A stretch of DNA of 64,000 bases from Magicicada septendecula (GCA_034769895.1 CM068367.1:111460654-111524653); one strand, 5' to 3'; positions 1-12,429 are shown, counted from the stretch's first letter. Notes: generated by a model not told the origin, from the sequence alone. Numbers and translations are program-made.

Positions 1-58
<58 letters not shown>
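1..58. repeat. (GT)n microsatellite, window edge
   Basis: Uninterrupted GT dinucleotides from the first base to position 58. The true start lies outside the window. Directly joined to a dispersed repeat whose other copy (42236-42464) also carries a short (AC)n tract at the matching place. Confidence 0.97.
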
Positions 59-60
<2 letters not shown>

Positions 61-292
61 ATTTCTAACACCAGCAGCAGTAGCAGTAGCGGCAATATGG
101 TTCCGCTGCAATATCCGCCCGGACTTTATTAGCTTTGCTGAAGCCGCCCCCCAGCAAAATTGTTTTAATTACATAAAATACATTATTTACTTAGCGCATG
201 GTCTATGTGACATTATAATACGTAGTATATGGTATTGCTGCCCATATAATAGGCTTGGCCGCACCGTCTCATCAAATTTCCTGTCGCGAAGT
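59..292 (+). repeat. Dispersed repeat family E, copy 1
   Basis: Matches, as reverse complement, 42236-42464. Shared landmarks are the CAGCAG/TAGCGGCAATATGGTTCCGC stretch, the GCCCGGACTTTATTAG stretch, the poly-C run after GCTGAAGC, and the CATATAATAGGCTTGGCC end. No coding capacity is seen. Family unknown; a MITE or a non-coding end of a larger element would both fit. Confidence 0.7.
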
Positions 293-361
293 GTAGGCCT
301 TTAGTCCAATGGATTTTCTTCTTGTAATTCTTCGTTTTCTTCCGCTACTTCTTTATTGTTT

Positions 362-440
362 ATTCAGATGATGACGATGATGATGATGATGATGACGACG
401 ACGACGACGATGGAGATGATGCTCGTGATGATGGTGACAA
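362..440. repeat. GAT/GAC trinucleotide-rich tract
   Basis: Runs of GATGATGAT followed by GACGACGAC. Similar (GAT/GAC)n tracts end LINE copies elsewhere in this window (34320-34395, 36960-37025), so this may be the tail of a lost LINE copy, but no coding remnant is attached. Confidence 0.7.
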
Positions 441-1594
441 TGACTTTCGTTTCTTTCTATATTTATATAGGGTAAAATAATTCAGTCTTAACCAGTAGCG
501 TGGTGTCCATCTAACCCCTGTTGCCGGCGACAACAGTCCTGGAAACGAAAGAAAATAATCTTAATTACATAACAGAATAAATAGTTTAGTTATTGAGTAA
601 TTTAAAATCCGAACAATATTAGTAGGGAAACTTGAAGAAAAGCATAGCACTGATTTCGAACTGATGTGCACTTGCACCGTCTTGTGATGCCGCTGTACAA
701 ACCGGCACAACGCTCAGTTAGCAGCTATGTTCGTTTCGGAACCAACGTGCAGCAGTTACTACCTATATATTTGTGTTTTGTTCGTGTAGTTATGTGATTC
801 TCTGTTTGTCTTAATTATTTTAATTCGATTATTTGTGTCCTCATTTATTCTGTGTAAGTATAGTGGAGTCAGATCCCGTTGAACCGGGACCCTCTTCTTA
901 TGCCAGCCAAAGATAGAAAATACTCTAAAAAGATACTTTAGCTCTAAAAAGAATATTTTTGCTCGAAAAAGGACACTTGGTACTAGGAAAAATTCGAATT
1001 AATTTTTAGGCTAACTTTTAGGCCTATCACAACCGGCAACAGCTGTTATGTACCCACGCAACGCCACTGCGACTCTTAATAATATTCCGTACGAAAACCG
1101 GTTCTAATTGATAACACATTATATGAATGTGTGTGCAGTGGGACATACGTCACTTATTATCCGATTCTACAAAATGTATTCATTTTGATATGCCACGGGG
1201 ATAACTACTGAGTGGCGTGAGGCGATTACGCTACAATGCTAGATCGCATGAGATTAATGATGTACCTATAGAGGCGGGACTGTCCAGCAGAACTATGTCG
1301 TACAGCGGGTAGAGGTAATCGATAAAATTTAATGTCAAGACGAAGGGAAACTGCGTCGTGATAGCGGTGAAGGGCGGTTGATAACAAAAGAGGGCCAATT
1401 GCCAAACCGAATCGAACGGTATCGGTCCTATCGTATCTGGCTGTTGTGTAAGGGTAAGTGCTGCTACTACTGTGCTGTCGTCTTCGTAATGATAAGGGGT
1501 AGTGCCAGTAACCGAGGACGTGTGGTAGCTACAGTTTTTCAAGTTTTAACTTTAATGTTTTATCTTGTTATTTGAATTAGCAGTCTCTGTAATT
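441..1594. other. No gene recognised
   Basis: Mostly AT-rich unique-looking sequence. Open frames at 1231-1542 (minus) and 1378-1575 (plus) overlap each other and resemble no family I know. No TIRs, tRNA boxes or RT motifs seen. Confidence 0.5.
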
Positions 1595-1785
1595 CCAACT
1601 TTGTCGTGTTTACTTCCTAAACTGCTATTTGTCATGTTCTGGATGAGGCCTTTCAGTGTTTCCATTTTCAAGTCCTAAACCACGACGAAATACCGTGGTG
1701 TAGGACTTGAAAATGGTAGAAACACTGAAAGGCCTCGTCCGGAACATGAAAATAGCAGTTTAGCAAGTAAACACGACAAAGTTGG
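1595..1785. repeat. Long hairpin (inverted repeat, ~90-bp arms)
   Basis: Arms 1595-1684 and 1694-1785 are reverse complements with only a few mismatches and indels, separated by a 9-nt loop. The sequence reads CCAACTTTGTCGTGTTTACT on the left and its complement AGTAAACACGACAAAGTTGG (with one change) on the right. No coding sense. It could be a fold-back MITE or a head-to-head duplication of one element end. Confidence 0.9.
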
Positions 1786-2688
1786 TATAATTTTTTAGTC
1801 ACTTAGAAAATTACGGTTTTTTAGTATATTCAATTTACATCAAAATGGACCAGAAGTACGATGTAATTCTAGATGTTTTCGAGAATCTAAAAACGGATTG
1901 TAGGCAAAATACAAAAAATTATAAATATGGAGGTGTTTTGTAGTTATAAAATGTCAATCACAATTATAATCACTACACATTCCGTAAACACAATTGGTTG
2001 AACATTAAAACTTGGCTATTTCTCATATTCCTGATTAAAATAATATAGTTATTACATTGTAAAGCACTTTGTATTATATCATATTTAATTGTGCTGAGCT
2101 CATAAAACTCCTTTTAGGGTAAAAACGTGCGATAGGCTAAGTTTTACGCGCAATGTTACGTAAGTTGGGTAACTGAGAAAGACTCGTGGATGACAGTATC
2201 AACCATGTAGCAAAACGAATGTTAAAGAGCAAATATGGAGTCGAAACATTCAAGACAAAATTAAGACAGTGAGAACTGATATTGAAATCATTCTGACATG
2301 GACAGGAGAAAGTTGGTCATAGACAGAATGCCAGAAACAAAATCTGTTGCCAGCAGAAATACGTGAATTGAAAAGGAGTTGTCGTCTTCCCAGAATACAA
2401 AAGTGAGATTTCATTAGGTGGTCCAAGACTCTCCAATGTGGATATACAAGAAAACCGATTCCTCATTAGTATGGTCACCACAGCAGAATATTTTAAACTA
2501 GACTCCTTCAAACATAACGAAACGTTGACGCCTAGAACATTCTGCAGAACAGGACTTACTTGAACCAAAAAAAAAAAAAAAACTACAAACGATGGCTTTT
2601 GGTAGACAGACAGGATTAAATCCAGGCAACAAGAGACAATAACTGACAAGTGGTAAAGCAATAAAATCAGTAACACTGATTTCTCTAA
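1786..2688. other. No gene recognised
   Basis: AT-rich; a 15-nt poly-A run at about 2567-2582 lies after an A-rich unrecognised stretch (2300-2566), which could be the tail of an old retrocopy, but no domain is recognisable. Confidence 0.4.
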
Positions 2689-3105
2689 TTAAAACAAATT
2701 AGAAAAGTTTGTTGTCATCGTCTTAGAAACGTACAAAACACATCGTCGTCTTGGAATCTCCATTTTACCAGCATTGGATTGCATTGAACTGTGTAGACAT
2801 GCAACTGCATGTCTTTGCACCCGTGGATTGACTGCAGAATCTGGGTCGTGCCCAATGGCTCCCAGAAGATAAACTAAGTCTGGTTCAGTCGACAGGTAGC
2901 CTAAAAGTGGTAAAGGAAACCGCCAGAAGGCGGTCGAGAAAGAAAACTTTATGTATTTTAGTGACACTGCCGCTGGAACCGATTCAGGCAACCACCAGCA
3001 AGACCAGCCAGCAGACACCTTGAGGCGTCGTCGGTCGCTCCCCGCGAGGCAGAGAGCCCCTGTGCCGGGGACCAAGATAACAGCAACAGGCAGCTGGCTC
3101 AGCAT
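2689..3105 (-). CDS. Unrecognised open frame, possible exon or retrocopy fragment
   Basis: A 138-codon open frame on the minus strand. The middle and C-terminal part (roughly residues 50-125) reads like ordinary soluble protein rather than a repeat shadow, with stretches such as STEPDLVYLLGAIGHDP and VNPRVQRHAVACLH. This could be part of a helical-repeat (ARM/HEAT-like) protein, but that is an impression. The first ~48 residues (Trp/Cys/Pro-rich) look non-coding. Local base composition is more GC-rich than the surroundings. No promoter, no clear splice sites and no neighbour exon are seen. It could be a single exon of a host gene, a captured exon in a transposon, or chance. Confidence 0.22.
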   Translation of the reverse strand: MLSQLPVAVILVPGTGALCLAGSDRRRLKVSAGWSCWWLPESVPAAVSLKYIKFSFSTAFWRFPLPLLGYLSTEPDLVYLLGAIGHDPDSAVNPRVQRHAVACLHSSMQSNAGKMEIPRRRCVLYVSKTMTTNFSNLF

Positions 3106-4431
3106 GCTAGGAGGTGGGCAAGGAGGGAATGAAGAACTGTTTTCAATTGTGAACTCTAGGGCTGGGGGCTGATGTAAGTGCGAGGATGGGTTTATGGCGG
3201 GCCATCAACGTTTTACCTGTGACATATTTGTTGTATTAAAAATACAGATGTAAGTACCAAAAATTCGTCAGCTGGTCACCAAGTCTTACATGTAAATCTA
3301 CATTCAAACGTTAATTCGTAATAATAAACATTCACAATATAATAATAAATAGTAGGATATAAATAGTTCGACAAACCTTTTTGTACCTTCTTGTGACAAA
3401 CGATTTTGTGAGATTCGGTCAGTGACTATACAGTTTTGTAGTATTTTTGTCAAGGTTCTGACAGAATAACAAGGCCATCATCGTGCCTTGTATGGATCCA
3501 GATCAGACTTAATTAATTGAACGAGTGATGTGAGCTCTCAGTTTTAACTCGACCGTTTGGTATTTGTCCGTCTGTCTATCTGTTTGGAGTATGACTCGCG
3601 ATACTTGGAGTATGAACGCATCAACAGATTTTCGTAAAACTTGGCGTGCGTGTCCATACTTTTTCCTTACAGAATCCTGATGTTTTTGAGATTGATCCTC
3701 ACAAAAAATAGGGGGGGGCCGAGAAGCGCAAATGTTGAAGAGAGTCAAAATTGTGAAAAAATCGCAAAAGCCCGCGTGGGCTCTAACATATCAGAATAAG
3801 AGAATTCTAACTAAAATCTGAATGTAGTGTCAAGCTTTAGAAATTTAAAGATTTTGGAACCCTAGGGACCAGTAAAAAGACCAAACATTTTTAAAAATTG
3901 TGAAAATCGAGTAGGCATTCGACTAAAAGGAATTGTAACCCAAATCCAAATGATACAAATTTTTAATGTTTATTGTATGACTATTGTAATATATATAATT
4001 TACTTAATTATATTATCATTTCTATTTATATCTTTTGTTCTAATGTTTCTCGATATAATACTTGTTAACGATGATGTCTTCAATAACACGCCTCACTTTG
4101 TGGACGCCTATTCTGTTAAATAACCAAAATAATACCGTTTGTGTCGGTTAGCTTACTTGTTAAAAAATTAAACAGTTAACACAATAGTCAAAACAATAAT
4201 TAAAACCATAATGATTTTTCTTCTGGATGTACTCTTAATATATTGTATGGTCTATCTTATTCTTGAATACTAGTTGTGTGGTTGAACTAACCTGGTTGGT
4301 ATACTGGGATAGGCTCTCTTCTCTTAATGCGATGAGGAGTAATAAATATCATTGACCATATGGTATAACTCAAACTTCATTCAAGTAGTTATGTGGACGT
4401 GTAAAAAAATTTAATGGGTTCTATAATTGCA
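3106..4431. other. No gene recognised
   Basis: GC falls again after 3180. The 3520-3760 stretch has GTCTGTCTATCTGTTTGG-type low complexity and a short open frame on the minus strand that I take as non-coding repeat. The rest is AT-rich without recognisable structure. Confidence 0.4.
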
Positions 4432-4439
4432 ATTAACAG

Positions 4440-5804
4440 CAGGGGCGAATTAAGCGGCTGGCAGACCTGGCGGCCGCCAGGGGCTCCCGAATCTCCAAGG
4501 GGCCCCGAGATCGATAGATTCCTAGTTAAAAACTGCCACAACAGAAAAGCGAAAGATGCAATATTTAATATTATTCACGTATTCTACATGTAAACGCAAA
4601 AGCCAAAAGCGAAAGACTCGTAACTAAAACTGTTAATTTATTATCTACATCAAGTATACTATAATGTCAAATATATATCTTAGTAATAAGAACCGATTGA
4701 TTTTTACAAATCTCTTAGCAGTATGAAAAGTTGCATTTGAATCATTTTAAATAAATACGTGAATCGCGCCTGAAATTGCGACTGCGCGTTGCGATCGGTA
4801 GCCACCGTTGGCATCACTGCACTCTTGTAACTCTTGCAGCGCTCACGTAATCCATTGTGTTCGAGTTCGAGTTTGATTCCACGTAATCCATTGTGTTTTA
4901 AGAGTTTGAGTCTGTCTCTGAGTTTTTTGTACCATTAGTGGTAAGTAAATAGTAGTACGTTTACGTAGTATATAATAATGAAATGGTCCCGTTTCAGTTG
5001 GGTTTTCTTTACGGAGTGGCTGAATTGCTCAGCATGGCCGCGAGATCAGCTGATGGGAGGCAGACAAGACGAACATTTTGCTCAGACGTATGAAGCTGTT
5101 ATAGAACAATTTAGAGTATTTTTTGATTAAAGATTACCAACTGAAGCAAAAAAGAACGCTATAAAAAAACTGAAGGGTATTTACAAAAATGACATTGATA
5201 TTTCTAATTTTGACGATGAACTGTACCAATTCTTACTATTTCTACAAGAAAACAAAGATAGGCTACCATCAAAACCGCATCAGAAATTTATCGAGCTGCA
5301 AGAGAAATGTCCTAACGTAGAGATTATTTTGAAAATATTTTTAACAATACCGATATCAAATGCATCAGGTGAAAGATCTTTTTCAGTTTTGAAACGCTTT
5401 AAAAACTATTTAAGGAGTACAATGGGAGAAGACAGATCGAACAACATGGCCATATTATACATAGAACAAGAAATTTTGGACGAAATAGATACTGCAAAAA
5501 TAATTGATGAATTTGCCAAAGAGAAAACAAGACGCAAATTCATATAGGAAACCTTTTTTAAGCACTCAGGTAACTTAGTTACTGTTAAATTTTTTGAATA
5601 AATTTCTGATTTTTCTTGAAACATTGAGTTTTATTATTAGCTACATATTGCTGGTTTAAGCAAGTCATTAAAAGTCTAATACTGAAATCTTTCCGAAAAA
5701 GCCATCACTTCCTTACACTATTTTTTTGTTTTGGGGCTTGGGTCTATATAAGGGCCTCGACATTTTTACCGCCAGGGGCCTCCAATCGGCTTAATCCGCC
5801 TCTG
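4440..5804 (+). mobile_element. hAT transposon, internally deleted, with intact target duplication
   Basis: Ends are CAGGGGCGAATTAAGC at 4440-4455 and GCTTAATCCGCCTCTG at 5789-5804, imperfect inverted repeats typical of hAT elements. Both sides carry the same 8-bp target duplication ATTAACAG (4432-4439 and 5805-5812), the length expected for hAT. The 1365-bp element keeps only the C-terminal transposase part (5041-5547), so it is a deletion derivative of a larger autonomous element. The subterminal GC-rich segments (CCAGGGGC) are also inverted copies. The exact duplication suggests a fairly recent insertion. Confidence 0.95.
5041..5547 (+). pseudogene. hAT transposase C-terminal fragment (dimerisation domain)
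   Basis: Reading in one frame to a TAG at 5545-5547. It carries the hAT C-terminal dimerisation domain: the block IPISNASGERSFSVLKRFKN (with the conserved SxERSFS.LKRiK pattern), then LRSTM, and the closing basic FAKEKTRRKF. An in-frame TAA at 5128 precedes it, and the N-terminal zinc-finger and catalytic core parts are absent. It resembles the zinc-finger MYM-type-1-like hAT transposases, the same class as the large copy at 9340-14458, but the two are clearly different in sequence. It cannot be active alone but could mark a family mobilised in trans. Confidence 0.9.
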
Positions 5805-5812
5805 ATTAACAG

Positions 5813-7449
5813 TTAGTTGAAACCAATTAAATTCAAAGTTTAGAATTACTAAGAGTTGTAAAATTGTTTAATTCATCATTTAACTAAAGTAATGCGATTC
5901 AAACTGTACGTGGCTTGTTGATGTAAAGAAATATGGACTTCCGTTAAATTAATAATCATTCACATAACCGTAGGTAACATGCATGAATGTGCTGCTTACT
6001 TTACCAGGTTGATTCCACTTAATTAATTAAACTTTTGAATTGGTGCTAATAAATTACAGAGGAACTACTGCCAACATATAAACTGTAAACACGCAGCTTC
6101 AGGTCGGCCGAAAAGATCGCTAATAATAATAATGAGAGTTCGTACACCAGTATTTTCCTTTAATATGCTTTTATTTTTTCTTTAGTCTTCATTTATCGTC
6201 TCCTTTTTTTTGACTTGGTTAAACATAATAATTCTCAGAACATAAACTGATTGATCCGGCTACAGACAATTACGTATTTCACAGTTGGTAACATTAGAGG
6301 TGCCACCGCACGTAAACGTTAGTATAAATGTATTAATTACGATATAATTATTAAGTTCTTGGGTTCTTTTGACCATGATATAGAAACAAAAATGTCTTGT
6401 ATGAAGAACAAAACATCACAAAAGAATAATAACAATTGGATTATAGTAAATACATACTTAAATCTACGATTGTAAACAAGACTAATGTCGGACTATGTCC
6501 GTGTGACAAAGTAAACAAGTTGGTTAGAGTGTTTCTTGAAATGTGAATAATAAAGAAATAATAATTGATTCAGAATAAATAAAGTAAAAATGAATAGTGT
6601 AAGTGGTTAAATATAGTTACAGTGTTCACTTAACTTACAAGTGTCTCTAATAATCGTAAGTGTATACAAAATTCTTAAGTTGTAGACAGTGTATTATTAG
6701 TTAATTGACACCATACTTCCTTGATTGTACACTCTCTTATTTATTTCACTTTTATTTTTATTCACTGTATTGTTTATTTGACTTATATTATTCACTACAC
6801 GACACTGATACTACACTCCGTTACGGTTACTCGGTCATAGGTTAGGTTGTCTATTGTTGACATAGCGCCTAACCTAACTTGTACTGGAAGGTTAAAACAT
6901 ATGACTGGCTTTACTAGGTTAAACACGAATTTTTCGTCACGGGGGTGCGTGGCGTCCCCTTCGAGTACTCGCTGCAAACTCTCTTCTCACTTTGACCCAA
7001 TTCTTGTTCCGACTGACAGGTGAGGAGATCTGATTGGTCAGTCTGTTCTAATTTCCGTAATTAATCGGCAATGGTCGTTAAAATAGACACTTTGAAGCAT
7101 TGTTCGCGTGGGTTCAGGGCTAAATTAAAAGGGTTCACTAAAGTGTTTTCAGATGATCAAAATTTTTATAATTAATATAATTCCCTTATACGATGTCCAA
7201 TTAAAAATTCATTAATACCATTCATCAGTACTCTTCGAGATGAACATTTTGACATCCCATTGATATGTTTTTGTTTTTGTTCAGTAATAACAAAATACTA
7301 ATCTTAACATTGGCATTAATTAAGAATTTCACAAAAATGTTAATTTTCTTGATTTATCTACTTATCTATGATAACAAAAATGGTATTTACTGTTAAAACA
7401 TAGAGTGTAACTTTAGTTACAATAATGAATAATGTCACAATATTATAAC
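5813..7449. other. Gene-free AT-rich stretch
   Basis: No coding sequence recognised. 6830-7010 is less AT-rich and holds two opposed AGGTTAGG/CCTAACCT motifs (about 6840-6880), too short to call telomeric. Confidence 0.5.
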
Positions 7450-8250
7450 AATCAGTTTGGCTCCTGTGGCCTAACCAACCCTTGGTTCCTGACACCTTAA
7501 TTCTCTTTTATACATTAATATTACTTAAATCTAATATGCTATAACTAATCACAATTGTTCCTTACACTCTAATTAAACTTTTGTAACACCTTTGATTATA
7601 AACCTTAATGATAGTTGATTACCAATAACCTAAATAAGTTACCTAGGCTCCAGGCCTGTATTACTATGTACATTATTCTCTTTCTTTTGTTGACAATCCT
7701 CACTCTTACTATAAGACAATTACTATAAATTGTTCTTTATATCTCACTGCAACTTTTACAATAATAATAAATGACACACATTAATAACTATTTCTTACAA
7801 CTAACATAATAAAGTTACCTAGGCATACTGGCCTATGGTAGTTTGAACATTAATTCCTTTCATACCTTAACAATTCTTATTTTTACTACAAGACAATCAT
7901 TTTAAATTGTTCTTGATAACATTATTAAACTTCTACAACAATATTAATGACATAAATTGGCACTGATCTATTATAAATAACAAAAATGTGTGGTCTAGGC
8001 TGGCTGGTGCCTACAGTATTGACCATTACTTTCATTCTTATCTTACAACTACATAGCTCTTCCTATTTTACAATTATTATAAATGTTCTTCACAACATAC
8101 AGAAACTTTTACAACCTCGTTTGTTACTTAATATTACTTTTCCTTCTTATTCTAAGTGTTGTAAGCTTCAGAATCAGTATTCTGAAGGTTTGACCCAAGT
8201 GTACATGGTTTCACTATTTATATGGTTCATACTTAATCGTTAAACATTTC
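7450..8250. repeat. Degenerate ~180-bp tandem repeat
   Basis: A recurring pattern GTTACCTAGGC..CTGGCCT.. followed by ATTAATTCCTTTC / TTCTTACTACAAGACAATNAT / AATTGTTCTT / AACTTCTACAACA recurs with starts near 7450, 7637, 7818 and 7992, i.e. a period close to 180. Copies are strongly diverged. The open frames at 7986-8243 and 8422-8655 fall in this AT-rich zone and look non-coding. Confidence 0.55.
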
Positions 8251-9331
8251 TTCAATACTAGCATATCATACTAATAATACAACTTCTTGTATTATTTATA
8301 CAAGGTAGTTTGTTTAAACAAATTACATTAAAATTGATCTTTTCACATCCAAACATTGATAGGGTTTAGTGTCTCATATTTCTCCCTATTCAAGTTATAA
8401 TTCCATTTATAACCACTATTAATGTATTTATTATTGTCTTATTTACTACTTCCTATGTGGTTTTCACTTTCTGATCACAATTCATGGACTTTACCATCCT
8501 TGTTAGTCCTTTCTTTTGTGTATAACATTATAGTGGTACCTAACCTCACATGTAGGCTTACATTTAGTTTCATTTTCAATTATCTTTACATTTTTATTTT
8601 TACAAGTTTTAATATTCTTATTTATTTACATTATTTTATCCATAATAACAAATAAAATTATTATTCGATTTCATTCTTGTGGTACTTATAAGTTATTTAC
8701 TGTATTAGGAATTTTCTTTATTGAGGATCCAGTTTGTTACTGCAGTATGTTGTATTACCTTTATTTTTTTTCTTTCTTTAATGCAGCTTACAGGAGTCAA
8801 AATCTTATTATTATCAATATAAGCAGGTATTGTATTACAGTTCTTATCACTTACATTACATTATTCTTATCTTTTTATAATCTAAGACAATATTCATAGT
8901 ACACAAGTTAGTTAATGGCTTATTATTTTGTTCTTCATTTATTATGGTCATAGAATGGTTTAAATGGAAGCCTATTTTATATAAGGGGAAAACATAACGT
9001 TACATAATGTACTCTATAATTATTGTTGTTACTAAAGGAAACAGTAAAGTAGTCAGACTTTTTGCAATTTTTTCCATAACTGTTAAATTATCTAATATCA
9101 AAATTTGTATAATAACAAATGTACTTCGCTGAAAATAGTGAGCAAGTTCTCCAGCTTAGGGAGCGTACTAGTATAACATACATTTAATGAGTATCAATAC
9201 ATACAGAATACTATAGTTATTAATAGGCCTGTAACATTAATAATATATGCGTAAAAGTTATTATCATACTTTATGTAACACACACATACAGAAAACCGCT
9301 TATTATAAACGTACGCCTTATTAATTATTTC
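8251..9331. other. Gene-free AT-rich stretch
   Basis: Continuation of the AT-rich zone with weak echoes of the upstream repeat. Nothing recognisable up to the hAT target duplication at 9332. Confidence 0.5.
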
Positions 9332-9532
9332 TGTACTACCAGGGCCGGATTAAGACCCTTAGAGGCCCTAAGCACTTAAAAGATTTTGGGGCCCCCATAT
9401 GTGTGTGTTTGTGTGCGTGTGTAAATGTGTGTGCGTGCGTGTGTGTATAATTCAAAATATAAACAATAATAAACCTTAAAGTAAAATTTTGTTGTAATTA
9501 AACAAAACTTACAGTAAGATGGAAAATAATGT

Positions 9533-12219
9533 TTATTTATATTTTAAAAGTTTTCTTCTACATTTTTTAATTGCAAAGTCTTTGATCAGTTCCTCAAAAC
9601 TAATTTTATGTAATATATCTGCTTCTATACTTAATAGAGATAAGGCTTTCAGCCTGCCTTGTTGAATAGTTGTTCTCATGGGATTTTTAATGTACTTTAA
9701 GCGAGAAAATGAACGCTCAGCTGTGCAATTTGTGACCATTAATGTTAAAAATATACGAAAGCTAATATCTACATTTGGAAAGGCACACTCAATATTGTCT
9801 TCTACAATTATTTTATAAAGTTCAGCATGACTGAATCTTGTTTTTACATTTTTTGTTGCACTGAACTTATGGCGCACATATGAATGAAACTGTTGAAGCT
9901 CAGATGAAAAATCACTTTTGAAGTCCTCCGGGTAAGCATCAGTCAGCTTTTGACAGCACTGAGAATACCTTTCAATGTTAGTAGGTGATGTAATGTCATT
10001 ACGTGGCACATCACTTAGTAAAGAAAATCTCTCTGCTATTTCTTTGTATATCTCTCCTCTTCTTTTCATCTCAGTTTCAAGTTTGTCAACAATTGTGTAA
10101 AAGGTGGTGATACGAAATTTATCTGTGGCATTCAGATATACTTCTGGTGCATCTGCATCTCCATCTCCGTCATTGGGTACCTTCTTTCTGATACGTTTGC
10201 GAGCTGTAGCTGCCTTGTAATCAACATCTGGTAGCATTTCTTTTGCAGCTGCTTCATATCTTTCAAATTCATCTCGTGAAGTGCACAGTTGGTCAGATAA
10301 TGATGCATACAAATCTGCACATGTTTTCTAAGTTCACATTCTCATTTTGTAGAACTTGGCTTGCTCTGTGAAAATTCTGCAAAATCTCATTCCAAAAATT
10401 CAACATAAAAACGAATTCTAGCTCTTGCATCTTATTTGCAATATTATTTGCTTCTCTTCTAGCATCTCCCTTTTGTGACGGGGCTTCGGCTATATATTCT
10501 AATGCTTCTAAAATTTTAAGGAAAGATTTCAAAATTGCTGCTGTTGCTATAGCATGTGCCTCCCATCTGGTATTAGAGAGGGATTTTAAGACACTTTCAT
10601 TTCCAATACAACCTTTAAGAATTATCCACCGGCTGCTTGAGGCTGAAAAAAAGGTATAGAGTATCTGCACTATAGAGAAAAAATTAACTGCCTCTTCACA
10701 GCAGTCAACAGCACTTCGGCCTACCAGATTTAACGAATGAGCTGCACAAGGCACATAGGCTTTTTGTCTCTAAAACGTTTTGCTGCATCCCCTTATAACG
10801 CCCAGACATGTTAGCAGCGTTATCATACGGCTGACCCCTACATTTTGAAAAGTCTAGACTACAAGCTTCACGTAAGTATTGCAACACCTGATTTGCCATT
10901 TTCTCACCGGTATAGCTTTTCATTGTTTTCATTTCCAGAAAGGTTAAAAAGCATTCAATAGGCTGTCCATCATTTAAGTACCTAAGTACAACACTTAACT
11001 GATCGATATGTGACAGATCTGGTGTTGAATCAACTGACAAACTAAAATAACAAGATTTTACTTCGTCAACATTGAGTTCCATTAACTTTGTGCCATTAAT
11101 TGAATTGAGTTCCTCACAGGTGGTTTTTGACAGGTAAGAAGGATTTCCTTTACCAGAATTTCCATATTTCAAAATGTGGCCTGCTAAAAATGGATCAAAC
11201 TGGCTTATGAGTTCAAGCAGCCCTGAAAAATTCCCATTTTGCAATTATCCAAACCTTTCTTCTGTTCCTCAAAAAGCCAAGCCACGTTCAGCTAACGTAC
11301 GAATAACAGCTATGACACGCCTGAAGACATGTTCCCAGTAATCACACTCTTCCTGAATTTGTTTCTCCAACTGTTGCCTCAACCCTGCACCTTGTCTGCG
11401 GGTTAAGTATGTTAGCTCTCGGTGAGTAGTGCTTTTTTCATGATTATCAATTACAATTGTATTTCGCCAGTCACTGAACCCTTCTTTCATAACAAAATTT
11501 GAGAAATTTTTAGGAGCAAACAGTTTACAAACAAAACAATAAACTGATCCTATTGATGGTGAATACAGTAACCACTCTCTCTTGTATTTCTCACCATTGG
11601 CTTTTGTCCCAACAAAAAGTTTCTGCTAACAATACCTTACTGGTTTGTCACTATTGAAACGCCGGTAAGATTTGTCAAATGGTCCATTTTGGTGTTGACA
11701 GTCACTGGGTCCACAAGCAATCCAATAAGCCACATCATCAGCAGAGAAATCTAGCCACAACCCTGGATCCTTTGCTACATTGTGATTTACTTCATCTTTT
11801 TCAGATATAATAATTTCACCACCATCACCATGGTCCACTAAACTTTCATTTTCAGCATTTATTTCAGCCCCATGTATTGTAAAGTAACTTGAATCAATAT
11901 TTTCAGTAGAGGTATCAAGAGAATTTACAGGCATAGTGACATCAGTAAACAGACATGTGCTAGATGAACCTTGTGACACCTCGTTGATTATAACGTCATC
12001 ATATTTTGATTCTGAAGTGATCAAAGTGGTATTTACAGTATTTGTGTCCACTTCTGATGACAGAGAATCGTTTTGACCCGGAATCGGTATATCATGTTGT
12101 GGAACTTGTGTATAGAAATCAGTCAGCTTTGCAGTCTTGGACTGTAAATCCAAAATCTTCTCTTTTTTCTTTTTTGAAAGTTTTCGCTTTTGTGCACCAC
12201 TTGAGAAAACACGTTTCAT
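9533..12219 (-). pseudogene. hAT transposase, zinc-finger MYM-type-1-like (TTF + DUF4371 + dimerisation domain)
   Basis: Start MKRVFSSGAQKRKLSKKKKEK at 12219, chosen because a pyrimidine-rich tract and TTACAG acceptor lie ~20 bp upstream. Order of parts: basic N-terminus; acidic/Ser-rich linker; TTF-type zinc finger (VYCFVCKLF ... HEKSTTHRE); DUF4371/RNase-H-like core with SLSVDSTPDLSHIDQLS and GQPYDNAANMSG, the likely acidic catalytic residues; then CAAHSLNLVG and NTRWEAH; and the C-terminal dimerisation domain TNCTAERSFSRLKYIKNPMR, ending KKCRRKLLKYK. The element would cut and paste itself, with 8-bp target duplications. Breaks: three in-frame stops (TAG near 11627, TGA near 11267, TAA near 11243) and two frameshifts (about 10760-10790 and about 10300-10320). 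Everything else is well preserved, which suggests a young, recently inactivated copy. Confidence 0.93.
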
Positions 12220-12429
12220 CTTGATTCCTGGGGTCTGTAAAATACAGAAATAAAAAGAATATTTTGTATGAATTATTATGCGGCAATCAACATAATTACA
12301 CATATCATAGGCAGAACGCAGAACCATACGAACGGTTGAATTCCCGGCTTACACCTGAATATTGTGCTTTAATTAATATAGACAGACTTTGTCTCACAAG
12401 GGGACTAACAAACTTGGGAATCATCAATT

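Noticed and set aside
1231-1575. Overlapping open frames on both strands
   Set aside because: No family resemblance, and the two frames contradict each other; likely chance.
6840-6880. Telomere-like TTAGG/CCTAA motifs
   Set aside because: Only two or three units in opposed orientation; too short for an interstitial telomere.
7986-8655. Two hydrophobic open frames
   Set aside because: Leu/Ile/Phe-rich because of local AT/TTA richness; they overlie the degenerate tandem repeat.
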